From positions 10,028,851-10,092,850 of the forward strand of contig JALGQZ010000014.1 in the NCBI GenBank assembly GCA_023105745.1: a DNA stretch of 64,000 bases. Direction: 5' to 3'. Under the pieces are notes generated by a model. The model was given only the letters and a program-made list of their open reading frames with translations, did not search any database and was not told the origin of the DNA. This stretch comes from Austropuccinia psidii. Lineage: Eukaryota; Basidiomycota; Pucciniomycetes; Pucciniales; Sphaerophragmiaceae. The translations under genes and the position numbers were made by a program. Numbering within the stretch: the first letter of the stretch is position 1; each line of letters opens with the position of its first letter. Positions 1 through 10,203 of this stretch are shown here, in pieces.

Positions 1-1500
1 TCCCAGATGTGGTTTCAAAGCCACATCTGAGCCCAATACTGTGTATACAGGCTTTGTGGAAACAACAATCCAGTACTCTGAAGTGAAAAACTTTTCACTT
101 CCTCTATGAAAATGGTTTAAAGGGCCATTCCACCCCATTTTAGGATAAAAGGAGGCTTTTTCTCCACCAAAAAATATTTCCTCATCCTGCTCTTTAATTC
201 CTACGCAGTACAACTGTCAAAAACCATTATACCTTTGGAAATAACCAGGTATAATTATAAATTTAACTATTGTAGTCTCTTATTATAATAAAACAATTGA
301 GAAAGCTGCACCCAGGGCTTTCAACAGCGCTCACCATCACTATTTCTTAATAGTAAATCCCTTAATACTCCATTTTGAAACCCTTATTTTCATCTTCAAC
401 ATTTTTTAAAGTAATTTCACCATGTCACAGTCATAGTTAAAGTTGTAAATAGTCTTATTATAGCTTTAACATAGACTCAGCCTGACAAAGAGGCCCTCCA
501 TAGGACCTTTGTGAAGTTTGTGGTTTCTAGTCAGCTATTCCTTTTTTGTATCTTAAATTTTTCAGCTCCACAGTGTGTTATCACATTTGGAACCTAGCTT
601 TTTTCTGGCCAAATCACAATACAATAATGGATACTTACACTCAGCTCTACTTTGGATTAAGAAAAGGAACTAATTGATTAAATTTAATTATATCTTAATA
701 GAACCTTAATCTTCATGCCCTTGATTTCTGGAAAACCAAGGATCATATCCAAAGCTACCTTTTTTTTGTTCAATGGATTGATCCAACCCAATTTAGTTTT
801 TGAAAGACCTTGTTATCATTTGAGGTAAGAAAACAGGTTCTTAGTCTTTTTTGTTGTGTTTTTAACTCTTTAAATTCCCTTTTATAGATCCTGAATTTGT
901 CTCACACCTTCTAGTAACTTTCCTTGAGAATTTGGGAATCACTCTCTAAACATGGCGTTCCTGGGCATCACTATAGCATTACTAGAGATAATTCTGCAAA
1001 TATTTAATCAAGGATTAATTTCCTTGAACACAAATACAATGGGATCAACATAGAGTGGCTGGATAATCACAGGTTCTATTAGTGTGCATTTCATGTGATT
1101 TATTTGGTGGCCAAGGAATTCTTAAGCTTGATGGGTTAATCAAGTAATTACAATTACTTAGCTGCTATTAGGTCCCCATTTGATGAAATTTAAGACAATT
1201 AAACTCTCTCAACCAAGAACGTACAGGGCAAGCCTTATATTTCCCATATTAGAATTAACTCATATTAACAAGATTTTTTTTACCTACAACCTAAAAGGTG
1301 AAAATCTACAAGAAACAGACCACTTTAGAAACATACAATTGATCCAATTGAATCAAATTTATTACTAGTAATAATATATCCTCCACAAGCAAAGAAAAAG
1401 GTGATACCATACCTCCATCTTCCTTGCCATCAGAGAAGTAGATATGCCTCAAGGGCTTTGTACTCACAAATAATAATTTCATCCACTTTCAGGATCCAAT
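1..1500. other. AT-rich stretch without a recognised gene
   Basis: I see no convincing coding region, RNA gene or transposon end here. Open frames are short and show no family motifs. A perfect 9-bp inverted repeat with an 8-nt loop lies at 4-29 at the window edge. The composition matches the other intergenic DNA of the window. Confidence 0.5.
4..29. repeat. Perfect 9-bp inverted repeat (hairpin)
   Basis: CAGATGTGG at 4-12 is the exact reverse complement of CCACATCTG at 21-29, with an 8-nt spacer. It sits at the cut edge of the window, so its context is unknown. It could be chance or part of a transposon end lying to the left. Confidence 0.4.
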
Positions 1501-1509
1501 GTTGTAAAA

Positions 1510-2000
1510 TGCTTGAGGGACCTCTTCTCTCATACACATTTAGTAGAAAAGAAGAAGTATTCCTTCATTCAATCTTGGAACAAGACTTGCAATCAAATGT
1601 TCTTATCTATCAGCATCCGTATTACAAGATGGAATTATTTCTTTCACCCGAATCAAAGGGTAGAACAACTCAAACTCACCAATGAGAATTGGATTTTCAT
1701 TACGCTTATTGAACCAGTCTTATATTGTTTTTCAATCTAAGGCTTTAGCTAACAACTTAGTTCTTCCATATTACAACTTCTTGATCAAAAAACTCAACAA
1801 TTATGCACAATTGAGACCACCCACTTGGATACAGGCCTTCAAAGTGGCCTTTCATAATCTGTATAATTACTATTTGGTATAGATAAATAATATTAATACA
1901 TTGATTCAAACCTTACTCAATCCAAAATACCAACTGGAACTCTTTCAAGAAATTGAATGTTCCTACTGATTAATCTACTCTCATCATCAACCAGATAATT
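1510..2000 (+). pseudogene. Decayed hAT transposase fragment
   Basis: Two adjacent frames (1513-1740 and 1682-1882, shifted by one frame near 1735) read like the middle of a hAT transposase. They give a TRWN-like motif (ITRWN), then a stretch of the EQLKLTNENW type, then a YYNFLIKKL-type helix, a segment ending in NYY, and a weak LNPKYQLELF that resembles the hAT LDPRyKl block. The frame is broken by a shift and several stops, and no BED finger or dimerisation domain was found. I recognise the order of blocks, not a specific family. It is distinct from the hAT at 28220-45744. Confidence 0.45.
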
Positions 2001-2112
2001 AAAGAATTTTTCTGTGAGCATTTGAGATATTACCACATATCCAAAAAGCTCAGAAAACAACATTCTAATAATTATTCCAATAATAAGCATTCAAAATATC
2101 ATCTTCAAATAG

Positions 2113-2425
2113 GTAAAAATGCCATAAATAGGCATAAATTATTGATTACCTCAGAATATAATCAATAAGAATGTAAAAAAATTAAATCATTAGATTCCTC
2201 AGGGTGTAATACACATATAACATTTTTATGTCATATCTGTAAAGATAATAACTAATGTGCAATAAGCAAAAATGCCATAAAAAAGCATGAATTCCGGTTT
2301 ATCTCAGAAACCAATGAAGCAATACATAAAATGAATTTCACCATTGGATTTTCCATGTAAAATTACACATATAAAGTTTTTATTTCATATCTGTAAAGTC
2401 AATACTTAAGGTAATAACCTGAATA
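2113..2425. repeat. Diverged tandem duplication, period about 155 bp
   Basis: Two successive units both begin AAAAATGCCATAAA (near 2114 and 2269), pass through a matching CTCAGAA block and end in a shared block around ACACATATAA and CATATCTGTAAAG. The units are visibly diverged, so the duplication is old. No coding potential was seen. Confidence 0.5.
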
Positions 2426-2429
2426 TATG

Positions 2430-3747
2430 CACTTTAATGATCAGCACATATGTTAATGGTTCTTAGCTTATATCACTTGAAATATACATTATAAAGAGTT
2501 TAACCAAAAATAAATTTTACACTTAATTAATTTAAGGATTAGGATATGAAATTTATTTGACATGTTATAAACAAGGTTATAACTTGTAAGGGTTTATTGA
2601 ATAAAATTGCTATAGCTGTTGACCACTTTGCTGTGAAAGTGGTCCAAAATTGAAATTAATTGAATATTAAGGCTCTACCAGTCAATACATGAACAATGAT
2701 ATATTTTTTATCATCATATTCAAGGTAAAAACCCCTGAAATCTTGGTTTTAAATGGTAAATTTTGACAGAAAAGATGAGCTACAAGAAAGATCATCAAAA
2801 CAAGAGTTTTGATGATTTAATAAAATCCTCTTGGCAGTTTAATACTCACATTCAAAGATATCATAATTCACTCTCTAAATAGATTTATCATGTATAGCGT
2901 AAAAGTTATTAATGATCAAAGTTTAAGCTTAAAATTGATCATTTATGATCACTCACTGTAATCTTATTTTAAGCTTAACAGTCATATAAGTGATAAAAAT
3001 GGTGAATACTGTTATATTATGATTAATACTAATAAAATGCACAAATTTTAGGCATCTTCCAAGCCTATGATTTCATTAAGCTTAGAGTTATAGTGATGAC
3101 TCTAAATAATGAGATAGGATGGTTTAATTATGATTTAATCATTAATAAACCTTAAAATTCTGATTAATTCCAGTTGATACCATCATTACAAGTCTACTAG
3201 AAGCCTTTTGGACTCTAGGAGGGAGTATTTTACTATAAATAGAGCTCTTTTTACTCTATTTCCCCCTCAGATGCTACAAAAACATTAAATTATTAAAACC
3301 AAAGGTAAAATCTTGCTTCTTTTTATATAATGCTATCATATATTCAAAGCATCAAGTTCATCTTCATTATAATCATCAATATTACATTATTTGGTCAATT
3401 TTTAATTTTTTTGTTAAATTTCTCTAAAAATCTTTAATTCCACATAAAAACAAGAATGTTTCTAATTTCTTTTAATTTTATTGTAAATACAATTTAAGTA
3501 AGTTGTATTTATATCTGTTGGAGTAAAATTATTCAAGAAACTCATAATATATGTTAAAATTAGGTTATTTTCCCTTTTGATAATAATTTCTCTTTGTTGT
3601 TATTTTTAAATAATTCTTAAATTAATATAGATAGTATTTATATTAATTCATAACTTTAATATTGGTCATATTATTGCTATAATTTTTTTATTAAAAAAAC
3701 TCTTATGCCTTTATTATTTTTTTGCAACAATAATTAAGCGCCATAAA
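2430..3747. other. AT-rich intergenic stretch
   Basis: No gene or clear transposon end is visible. A TATAAATA box-like sequence at 3234-3241 is followed by a pyrimidine-rich stretch and could be the promoter of a solo LTR. I found no matching LTR boundaries or target duplication, so I do not call one. Confidence 0.4.
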
Positions 3748-3755
3748 TATATTAA
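3748..3755. repeat. 8-bp target site duplication, left (TATATTAA)
   Basis: TATATTAA at 3748-3755 is repeated exactly at 8176-8183, directly outside GGGTATTGG on the left and CCAACACCC on the right. An 8-bp duplication is within the range known for Mutator-like elements (usually 8-11 bp). Confidence 0.8.
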
Positions 3756-3872
3756 GGGTATTGGTAAAAACACGTAAGCAAATTGGTAAAAACACGTAAG
3801 AGCTTATGTGTTTTTACTAAAAACCTACATGTTTTGGCCATAATTTGGTAAAAACACATAAGGGGTGCCCTG
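3756..3872. repeat. MULE copy A left terminal/subterminal inverted repeats
   Basis: The first 20 bases form the TIR. Within about 115 bp the motif TTGGTAAAAACACGTAAG occurs twice in direct orientation, once inverted (CTTATGTGTTTTTAC) and once as a diverged direct copy with ACACATAAG. Clusters of this kind are typical transposase binding regions. That role is inferred, not shown. Confidence 0.7.
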
Positions 3873-5366
3873 GGCCCATTTTTAATTAAAAATGAAACAC
3901 AACAATGCCTGTATTGGGCCAAAATATGCCCAAAAGAGGTTTTTTCCCCACAAAACCTCTCTAACTCCAAATTGTTTCAGATTTTTTTGCCCAGCCCCCC
4001 CCAAAAAAAAAAGCCCAAACACCCCAACAATCCACATTATCCCCACCCCAAACCATTTTTTTTTTGGAAAAACAGCATTACCAAAGCCATTTTGCAAAGC
4101 TTTTCACACTTTTTTTTCTCTTTTTCACCCAAAGACTGCATTTTCCACCACAACCTGCTTTCAAGCCTCCAAATTTCCAATTTTTTACCTTCCCTCATCC
4201 ATTAATCCCATATTTAAACCACTTTCTTTCACTCTTAACCCCTTCTGTTCATTTTTCACACCTTTTTTTCACCTCTTTCTCACACTTCGAAAGATTCTTA
4301 CCCCATTCCAAATCCCCAAATCCCCCCTTTTTTTCACTTTTACACATATTTTTCATTCAAAAATGCTCCAACCCCCCACTGAAGGTGAATTTCAGACCCT
4401 TGAGCTTCTTTGGCAACATGTGCATAATGTTGCCAGGGCTCAGGGGTATGTTGTGTCCACCTTGAGGTCCAATATGACCCACAACCAAATTGAAATATGT
4501 TGTGATAGGTCTGGCACCCCAAATCCCAACAAAAGCCCCTCCAAAACAGTCACCGCAAGAAAGCTTGACTGTCCTTTTAGACTTTATGCCAGGAAATATG
4601 CCAAGAGAACCACTTGGACTCTTAAAGTCAAAAATCCTGAACATAGCCATGATGCCACTGAAAATATCATGGCACATCCTGCTTTCAGGAAATTCAATGA
4701 GCAAGAAACATCCCAAATTGCTCAAATGTCTGAATCACTCCTCATTCCAAGGCAAATTCAGGCCCAATTATGCAGCCAGAGGGAGTCTGACAGGCCTGTA
4801 ATCCTTCAAGACATTTATAACCAAGTAAAGAAAATAAAGAAAGACAAACTGCAAGGCAGAAGGCCCATTGATGCTCTTATTGACACTCTCAAAGAAGAAA
4901 ATTTTGTTTGGTCCTCTGCAAGGGATTCTGAGGGACACATTACCTCCTTGTTTTTTACTCACCCCCTGGCCATAAAACTTCTTCATGGCTTTCCTCATGT
5001 CATTCTTATGGATTGTACTTATAAAACCAATAAGTATAAAATGCCTCTTTTTCATATTGTTGGATTCAGCTCAACAAATAAGACCTTTTCTGGGGCTTTT
5101 TGTTTGATGAAGAATGAAAATGAAACTTCATATACTTGGGCATTAAATCAATACATTGAAAAGGTCCTCAACAACACCAATCTTGTTCCCCCCCAGTTAT
5201 TGTTATTGACAGGGATCTGGCCTTGAAAAACTCTATTAAGAAGCTCTTCCCAGACTCCAAAGTCATGCTATTCATTTGGCACATCAACAAGGATGTATCT
5301 GCTCATTGCATGAAGAAAATTGGTCATGGAACTGATTTTGAAAATTTTATGGGCCTTTGGAATCAA

Positions 5367-5454
5367 GTAATATACTTCTTCATTTTATTTCATGTTATTT
5401 CAATTTTTTTTCTTATTATTGTCTTTATTAATGACTTTGGGATTCTTTTATCAG
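5367..5454 (+). other. Intron 1 of MULE-OTU gene, copy A
   Basis: An 88-bp intron from GTAATATAC to TTTATCAG. It is rich in T before the acceptor and contains in-frame stops. The same position carries GTAATATA..CTCAG in copies B, C and D, which supports the splice sites. Confidence 0.75.
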
Positions 5455-6006
5455 CTTATGTATTCACCCACTGAAAAGTCTTTCAAAGACAACTGGAAGA
5501 AGCTTCAAAAGCAAGTTAAAAATGCTGAGGTCTTGCAGTATTTGGAAAATACTTGGCTTCTTCTAAAGGAGTATTATGTGCCAGCCTGGACAAACCACCA
5601 TTGCCACCTGGGTGTGGGCTCCACCTCCAGAGTTGAAGGTGCCCATGCCATGGTTAAACGTTGGCTACAAAAGTCCACTGGTACTCTCCTGGAGGTAGTA
5701 AGGGCACTCCACATGGCATTCAGAAAACAATTTATTGAAATTATCAACAGAATCTCCAAAGAAATGATTGTCCATGTCAAGAATTTTCCTCCACACATCT
5801 GTGCCCTCAATGGCAAGGTGTCTCATTATGCTCTTCAGATTGCCTTTGAAAATTTCAAAACAAAATTTCCTCCAAATGAAAAATGCACCAACAAATACAA
5901 CAATTATAAAGGCATTCCTTGCAAGCATAAGACCCAAAAGGCATTTGCCAAGCGCCAAAGGCTTGAATTATCAGACTTCCATCCTCAGTGGCATTTGAAT
6001 TTGCCT

Positions 6007-6077
6007 GTGAGGGTTTTTTAATTTCTTCTTATTATTTTTTTCTTATTAACTGATTTTACTTGTCATATTCTTCTCAG
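6007..6077 (+). other. Intron 2 of MULE-OTU gene, copy A
   Basis: A 71-bp intron from GTGAGGG to TTCTCAG. It splices CCT to ACT in phase 0, so HLNLP is followed by TGFQGDD. Without splicing, the frame ends at TAA 12 bases into the intron, in all four copies. Confidence 0.75.
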
Positions 6078-6728
6078 ACTGGTTTTCAAGGTGATGATCA
6101 AAGTGTTGAAAAAGAAAGAAAGAATGAATCCAAGAAAATATTTGAAGACATTGGGGAAGACCTGTTTCAAAGACCAATGGCAGAAATCACCCCAATACTC
6201 CAGCATTTTCAAGATGTTTTGACTGGAAAAGTCCCATTTGATCAAATTCCCAAGAGTCAAGAGGATGATCAATATTATGAAGACCCTCTAGAATGCAAGA
6301 ATATCCGTGGAAGACCCCAAGGAGCCAAGAATAAAAACAAAAGAGAACCTTCAAGATTTGAAATCATTGAGAGTCAAACCAAGAGAAGAGGAAGACCCCC
6401 ATCAAAAGTGACCAGCACAACAACTTCCAGATCCCAGTCAAATGTCCCCTCTCCAATTATGGAAGTGGACTCATCTGAAGATTCTGAAGATTCTGAGGAC
6501 TCATTATCTAAATCTATCAGTTCATCAGATTCACTACCCTCAGCAACTGAATTAAATAAATCAGAAGTAACCCTTAGAAGGTCCAGAAGATTGGCAATTG
6601 GAAGCAAAACATCACAAAGAAAATCACACAAGCCTGCCACCAGTTTGAATATCTATGATGCAATTGACCTGACCTGTGAGCATTGTCAAAGCAACTATCA
6701 CACAAGTGATGAATGCTCTAAGCTGTTT

Positions 6729-6807
6729 GTGAGTTTCTGATTCTTTTTAATGTAATTTTATGTTGTTTATTTTGATATTTATTCATTTTTTGAACATATG
6801 TTATCAG
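6729..6807 (+). other. Intron 3 of MULE-OTU gene, copy A
   Basis: A 79-bp intron with a consensus donor GTGAGT and acceptor TTATCAG. It joins the zinc knuckle exon to the OTU exon in phase 0. Copy B has lost the donor (TTTGATT instead of GTGAGT) while C and D keep it. Confidence 0.75.
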
Positions 6808-7422
6808 ATAACTGGCTCAGAAGACTTTCCCAAGTTTATATTGAAATACACCTTCAAGGCCATCAATGTCCAGGGTGATGGGAACTGTGGCTACAGAACA
6901 GTATCCCACTTCATTTACAAGACTCAAGATCAATGGGCTGATGTCAGAGGTGACTTGGCTGAAGAAATTCACCAAAATCAAGACCTTTATGAAGCCATTA
7001 ACACCTTAATTCCCTCAGTATCCTCTTATTTGGAAAGAATTGAATGGTATGAAGATGTTGGCCAGGCTCCAAAAAGCAAGTGGATGTCCATGCCTGACAT
7101 GGGGGATCCAATTGCAAATAACTATGAAAGACCAGTTTTCTTTTATTCCACAGCCCAATCTTTTTCCTTTTTCCCTTATTTCTGTCCTCCAAATGATAAT
7201 CCCCCCATTTTCATCTGCTTCTTGAATAGTTGTGCTCATTTTGTTCCATTGGACATCATCATTTCTAAAGTTTATCCAGTCCCCCCCATTACTGTGAACT
7301 GGGAGATTCATGCCCAAAAACAAGCCCTGGGGTGGGCTGATAAATTTAAGAAACACAGAATGTTGTATTTGTCCAATCTTCCTCCCCCCCTCTCAGAAAA
7401 AACCCACTATTTTGGAGGTTGA
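6808..7422 (+). CDS. OTU-like cysteine protease exon of the MULE gene, copy A
   Basis: This terminal exon encodes 204 residues. OTU hallmarks are visible: an Asp-Gly-Asn-Cys box in VQGDGNCGYRTVSHF, helices with the ADVRGDLAEEI pattern, and a C-terminal AHFVPLDI supplying the catalytic His after a hydrophobic strand (IFICFLNSC). The spacing of about 115 residues from Cys to His fits OTU domains. OTU proteins usually cleave ubiquitin chains. Here the domain is attached to a transposase, so a role in stabilising the transposase or countering host turnover is possible but is only inference. The exon has no break. Confidence 0.8.
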   Translation: MTGSEDFPKFILKYTFKAINVQGDGNCGYRTVSHFIYKTQDQWADVRGDLAEEIHQNQDLYEAINTLIPSVSSYLERIEWYEDVGQAPKSKWMSMPDMGDPIANNYERPVFFYSTAQSFSFFPYFCPPNDNPPIFICFLNSCAHFVPLDIIISKVYPVPPITVNWEIHAQKQALGWADKFKKHRMLYLSNLPPPLSEKTHYFGG

Positions 7423-8088
7423 TTCTGATTGAATGATTTTTGTATATACAATTTATGCCAATTATCCCCTCCTCAGTCATTTTTATTGCTTAAATCCCAC
7501 CTCAGTCTCCTTTTTTATCAAACATGTGGAGCTTTTGTACTTGAAAATAGTCATATTACACACAAGAAAAAAAACATTTAAAAAAAACACCCATTGCACC
7601 TTCACTTGTGGTCCCACCCAAAAAATTTTCCCAATTCATGAGCTTCTGGTTCTTTATTGTCCAGATTTAACCCTCTAATTTAAAAAAAAATGAAGGAAAT
7701 TCATAAGTGGGAAGTTATTAAATTCACTTTTTAAAAATAGGCATATTACAATGACGGGAAAAAACATTTGAAAAAAAAACTCTTTTTGCGCCTTCACTTG
7801 TCCCACCCAAAAAAATTCCCAAAATTATGGGATTCTGGTTCTTTATTCTTCACATTGAACCCTTTATTTTAAAAAAATGAAGGAAATTCATAAGTGGGAA
7901 GATTTTAAATGAATTTTTGAAAAAAAAATGCCATTTTGGCATATTGGCCAAATTTGTGAAATTTGGCAAAAAAAAAAAATTTGAAAAAATTTGTGCTTAT
8001 TGACATGCCAAGTCGGGAAAAATATGGCAAAAAAAATTAAAAAAAACCTCAAAACTGAGCCTGAGGAATTTTTTTTGAAAATTAAGGT
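7423..8088. repeat. MULE copy A 3' tail with about 190-bp direct repeat
   Basis: After the stop codon, one unit (about 7545-7732) is repeated in diverged form (about 7733-7915). Each contains AAATAGKCATATTA, a CACTTGT..CCCACCCAAAAAA block, GGTTCTTTATT and AATGAAGGAAATTCATAAGT. No frame is open. Copy D retains only one unit, as expected from deletion between direct repeats. Confidence 0.6.
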
Positions 8089-8175
8089 CACTTACATGTT
8101 TTTACCAGAAACTTACGTGTTTTTACCATAAATTGGTAAAAACACGTAAGGGCTTACGTGTGTTTACCAACACCC
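8089..8175. repeat. MULE copy A right terminal/subterminal inverted repeats
   Basis: The segment holds CTTACATGTTTTTACC, then CTTACGTGTTTTTACC, a forward GGTAAAAACACGTAAG, and finally CTTACGTGTGTTTACCAACACCC, whose inverse matches the left TIR. The last nucleotide before the target duplication is C at 8175. Confidence 0.75.
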
Positions 8176-8183
8176 TATATTAA
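8176..8183. repeat. 8-bp target site duplication, right (TATATTAA)
   Basis: An exact copy of 3748-3755 directly outside the right terminal repeat of MULE copy A. Confidence 0.8.
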
Positions 8184-8346
8184 TTATCATATATTAGTAT
8201 ATTTATTTTATCATATTAATTCCTTAATATGAGATTTATATCATTATATTCACTTAATAATATAAATATTTTATGCCATAATTATAATTATCTTTTATCT
8301 TATTCTTTAATTTTCATAAGGACATTCAGAGGAAAATAAGTAAAAT

Positions 8347-8351
8347 ATTAG
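8347..8351. repeat. 5-bp target duplication of Ty3 element 1, left (ATTAG)
   Basis: ATTAG at 8347-8351 matches ATTAG at 18431-18435 on the other side of the element. Five bases is the usual length for Ty3-type integrases. Confidence 0.85.
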
Positions 8352-10180
8352 TGTAAGGTGTGGATATGAAACTTTGATTAAAAATCAAGTACTTTTCCTG
8401 TCCTCAAAATTTGTATAAGGTAAAAATCAATTAAAAATAGTATGAAATATTATTTTTAAGAGAAAACACGCCAATTTTATTGTTTATAACTTTATTAGTA
8501 TAAAACAATAATATTATAAAAATTTATTGTTTTACCAACAATAAAAATTTATCCAAAAAATACTCTACAAGAGATATTTTAAGGCTACAAAAGAAATTTC
8601 TTCAAGAGCAATTTCAATTGGAATTAATTGAGCAAAGAACTGCAAGCAATTAATTAAAGAACAAAGTCTTTAAAAAGGATATTAAAGAGAAAACACGCCC
8701 AAAAGTGACCAGAGTGAATTTGGAAACAAAGTGACAAAGTTTACAGTGATGAAAGATGCTTTAATTCACTTTTGGGGTGGTTCAGGGGTAAAAATGATTA
8801 TAAGAGTTACAAACAATGATTATAATGATTTTTTCACGTGGTTAAAAGGATTAAAATGATTTAAAAATGGTGGTTGGAATCTTTGATTGATTGGTTTAAC
8901 AGTGTTTAAACTAATTAATAAAAGGAAAAGATTCTAACATGAAGAGAAAAGTGGGGCAAAGAAGACATTCTTTTATAGCCATCAATTCTCTTACTCCAAA
9001 AGTAAAATTTACTCTTGTCAGTCGTGAAAAACAGTCTGACAACAGAAAAGCCAATTATGGCATCATTGAACCCTGGTTTAGGCCAAAAAGGGCTGGTTTA
9101 AGCCATTTTTAGCCATTTTAGACCCTTAAATCAGCCATTACTATAGCAATACCAGGCCTAGAGCCTTCAAAACACGTCAGAATGTGTGTCAGAGGCGTAG
9201 AAACCAGTTAAAACTGTTTTTATTATGATTGTTTTATCTTAAGGGTAGTTTTACCCTCTTGGCAACAGCTAAAACTACCCCAGTTGGTATCAAAACCTCA
9301 TCATCAATTGAGTCCACAGACCCTGTGACTCAATTCCAGGCCAAAAGTGATGAACTTTTGCGTGAATTTTGACATCCCACGCCTGTCAGCAAGGATTTTG
9401 GGGGTCTAGCTCCCCCTTAGAGCTGGAGTTCCTTTTCCCCCCCAAATTTAATCTTTCCAATTTATTTTTTGTTTAATTCCTCATCATGTATTGTACTTAT
9501 AATTTACATATGTAATTCAATTCAATTATACAGTACAATACAGTAATAATTGACACCTCATATGTAAATAAAAGTTCACTTATGTAATACACGCGCACAT
9601 TTTGACATTTCAATTGAATTCAATTGAAAATACTTCAATTCCTCATAACTTCTAAACTAAACACAACACCTCAATTTTAACACAAAAATTGATGGTTAAC
9701 ACCACATGTGGTGTGAATTAAATTAAGGTTTTGAGGATTTTCAACTTTTGTATTGAAAATACTAAAAACTTAATTTAAGCTTATTTAGAGTTGAGTTACA
9801 AAAATTTCACTCAGAGGTGACCCCACCTGATTTTTTATGAGGAATCCAATGGTGAAATAAAATTTATATGTTTATTTATTGGATAAAAAGTTATAATAAA
9901 TTTTATTTAACTTTTTTCCAAATTTATTTATTTTTTCACAATTTTGTTAAAATTCCATTTTTACTTAAATTTTTCAAGTATAAATGTAATTTTATATTTA
10001 CAAAATTTAATGTATTTTTATTTTTAAATTATAATTAATTTTTTATTTTTTAATATAATTTTATATTTATATTTTGATTTTTATTTTAATAATATAAATA
10101 AATTTATTTTATTTATATTAATATGTTATTTTTTATATTTGTGGTCTTTTGGGTATATGAAATTACCTCTAAGGCTCACA
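8352..10180 (-). repeat. 3' LTR of Ty3 element 1 (subfamily A)
   Basis: A 1829-bp LTR, nearly identical to 16602-18430. It is bounded inside by the polypurine tract and outside by the ATTAG duplication. It has the subfamily A signatures shared with 36549-37531, for example ACAAAATTTAATG where the other subfamily differs. Confidence 0.92.
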
Positions 10181-10192
10181 TTCCCTCCCCCT
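10181..10192 (-). promoter_or_regulatory. Polypurine tract of Ty3 element 1
   Basis: The minus strand reads AGGGGGAGGGAA directly before the 3' LTR start TGTGAGCC. This is the expected plus-strand primer site for reverse transcription. The same tract precedes the LTRs at 36549 and 40032. Confidence 0.85.
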
Positions 10193-10203
10193 AAAAAGGA
10201 ATA

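Larger units (their letters stand above)
4363..7422 (+). pseudogene. MULE transposase-OTU fusion gene, copy A (single frameshift)
   Basis: Four exons, all joined in phase 0: 4363-5366, 5455-6006, 6078-6728 and 6808-7422, for about 940 residues. Order: a FAR1-like C..C..H.H zinc finger (about residues 50-97, ending HSH); a MULE DDE domain with first Asp in MDCTYKTN (217), second in IDRD (about 282) and Glu in RVEGAH (396); a SWIM-like GIPCKH (about 490); two AT-hooks (RGRPQG, RRGRPP); a CX2CX4HX4C knuckle (718-731); and an OTU domain with GDGNCGYR (Cys near 763) and AHFVPL (His near 878). The only break seen is one base missing in the C-run at 5188-5194, where copy B reads CCCCCTCC. It could be a sequencing error. 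The start at 4363 has AAA before the ATG and a matching start in all copies. The open frame continues upstream to 3892 but is low-complexity. Confidence 0.85.
3756..8175 (+). mobile_element. Mutator-like element (MULE) with OTU domain, copy A
   Basis: This 4.4-kb DNA transposon is bounded by an imperfect terminal inverted repeat (GGGTATTGGTAAAAACACG at the left; the right end reads the same inverted with two changes) and an 8-bp target duplication. Inside lies one four-exon transposase gene (4363-7422) and a 0.75-kb 3' tail. Both ends carry several direct and inverted copies of a GGTAAAAACACGTAAG motif. It is the best preserved of four related copies in the window; B, C and D are heavily mutated. 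Its flanks differ from theirs, so it arrived independently by transposition. Confidence 0.85.

Noticed and set aside
3180..3310. Solo LTR or gene promoter with TATAAATA
   Set aside because: Only the TATA-like box and a pyrimidine stretch are visible; no TG..CA bounded repeat or downstream gene supports it.
3892..4362. Upstream extension of the MULE reading frame
   Set aside because: The frame is open in copies A, C and D but is Phe/Pro/Ser-rich low-complexity sequence derived from C- and T-runs. The copies agree best from the Met at 4363, which also has a good context.
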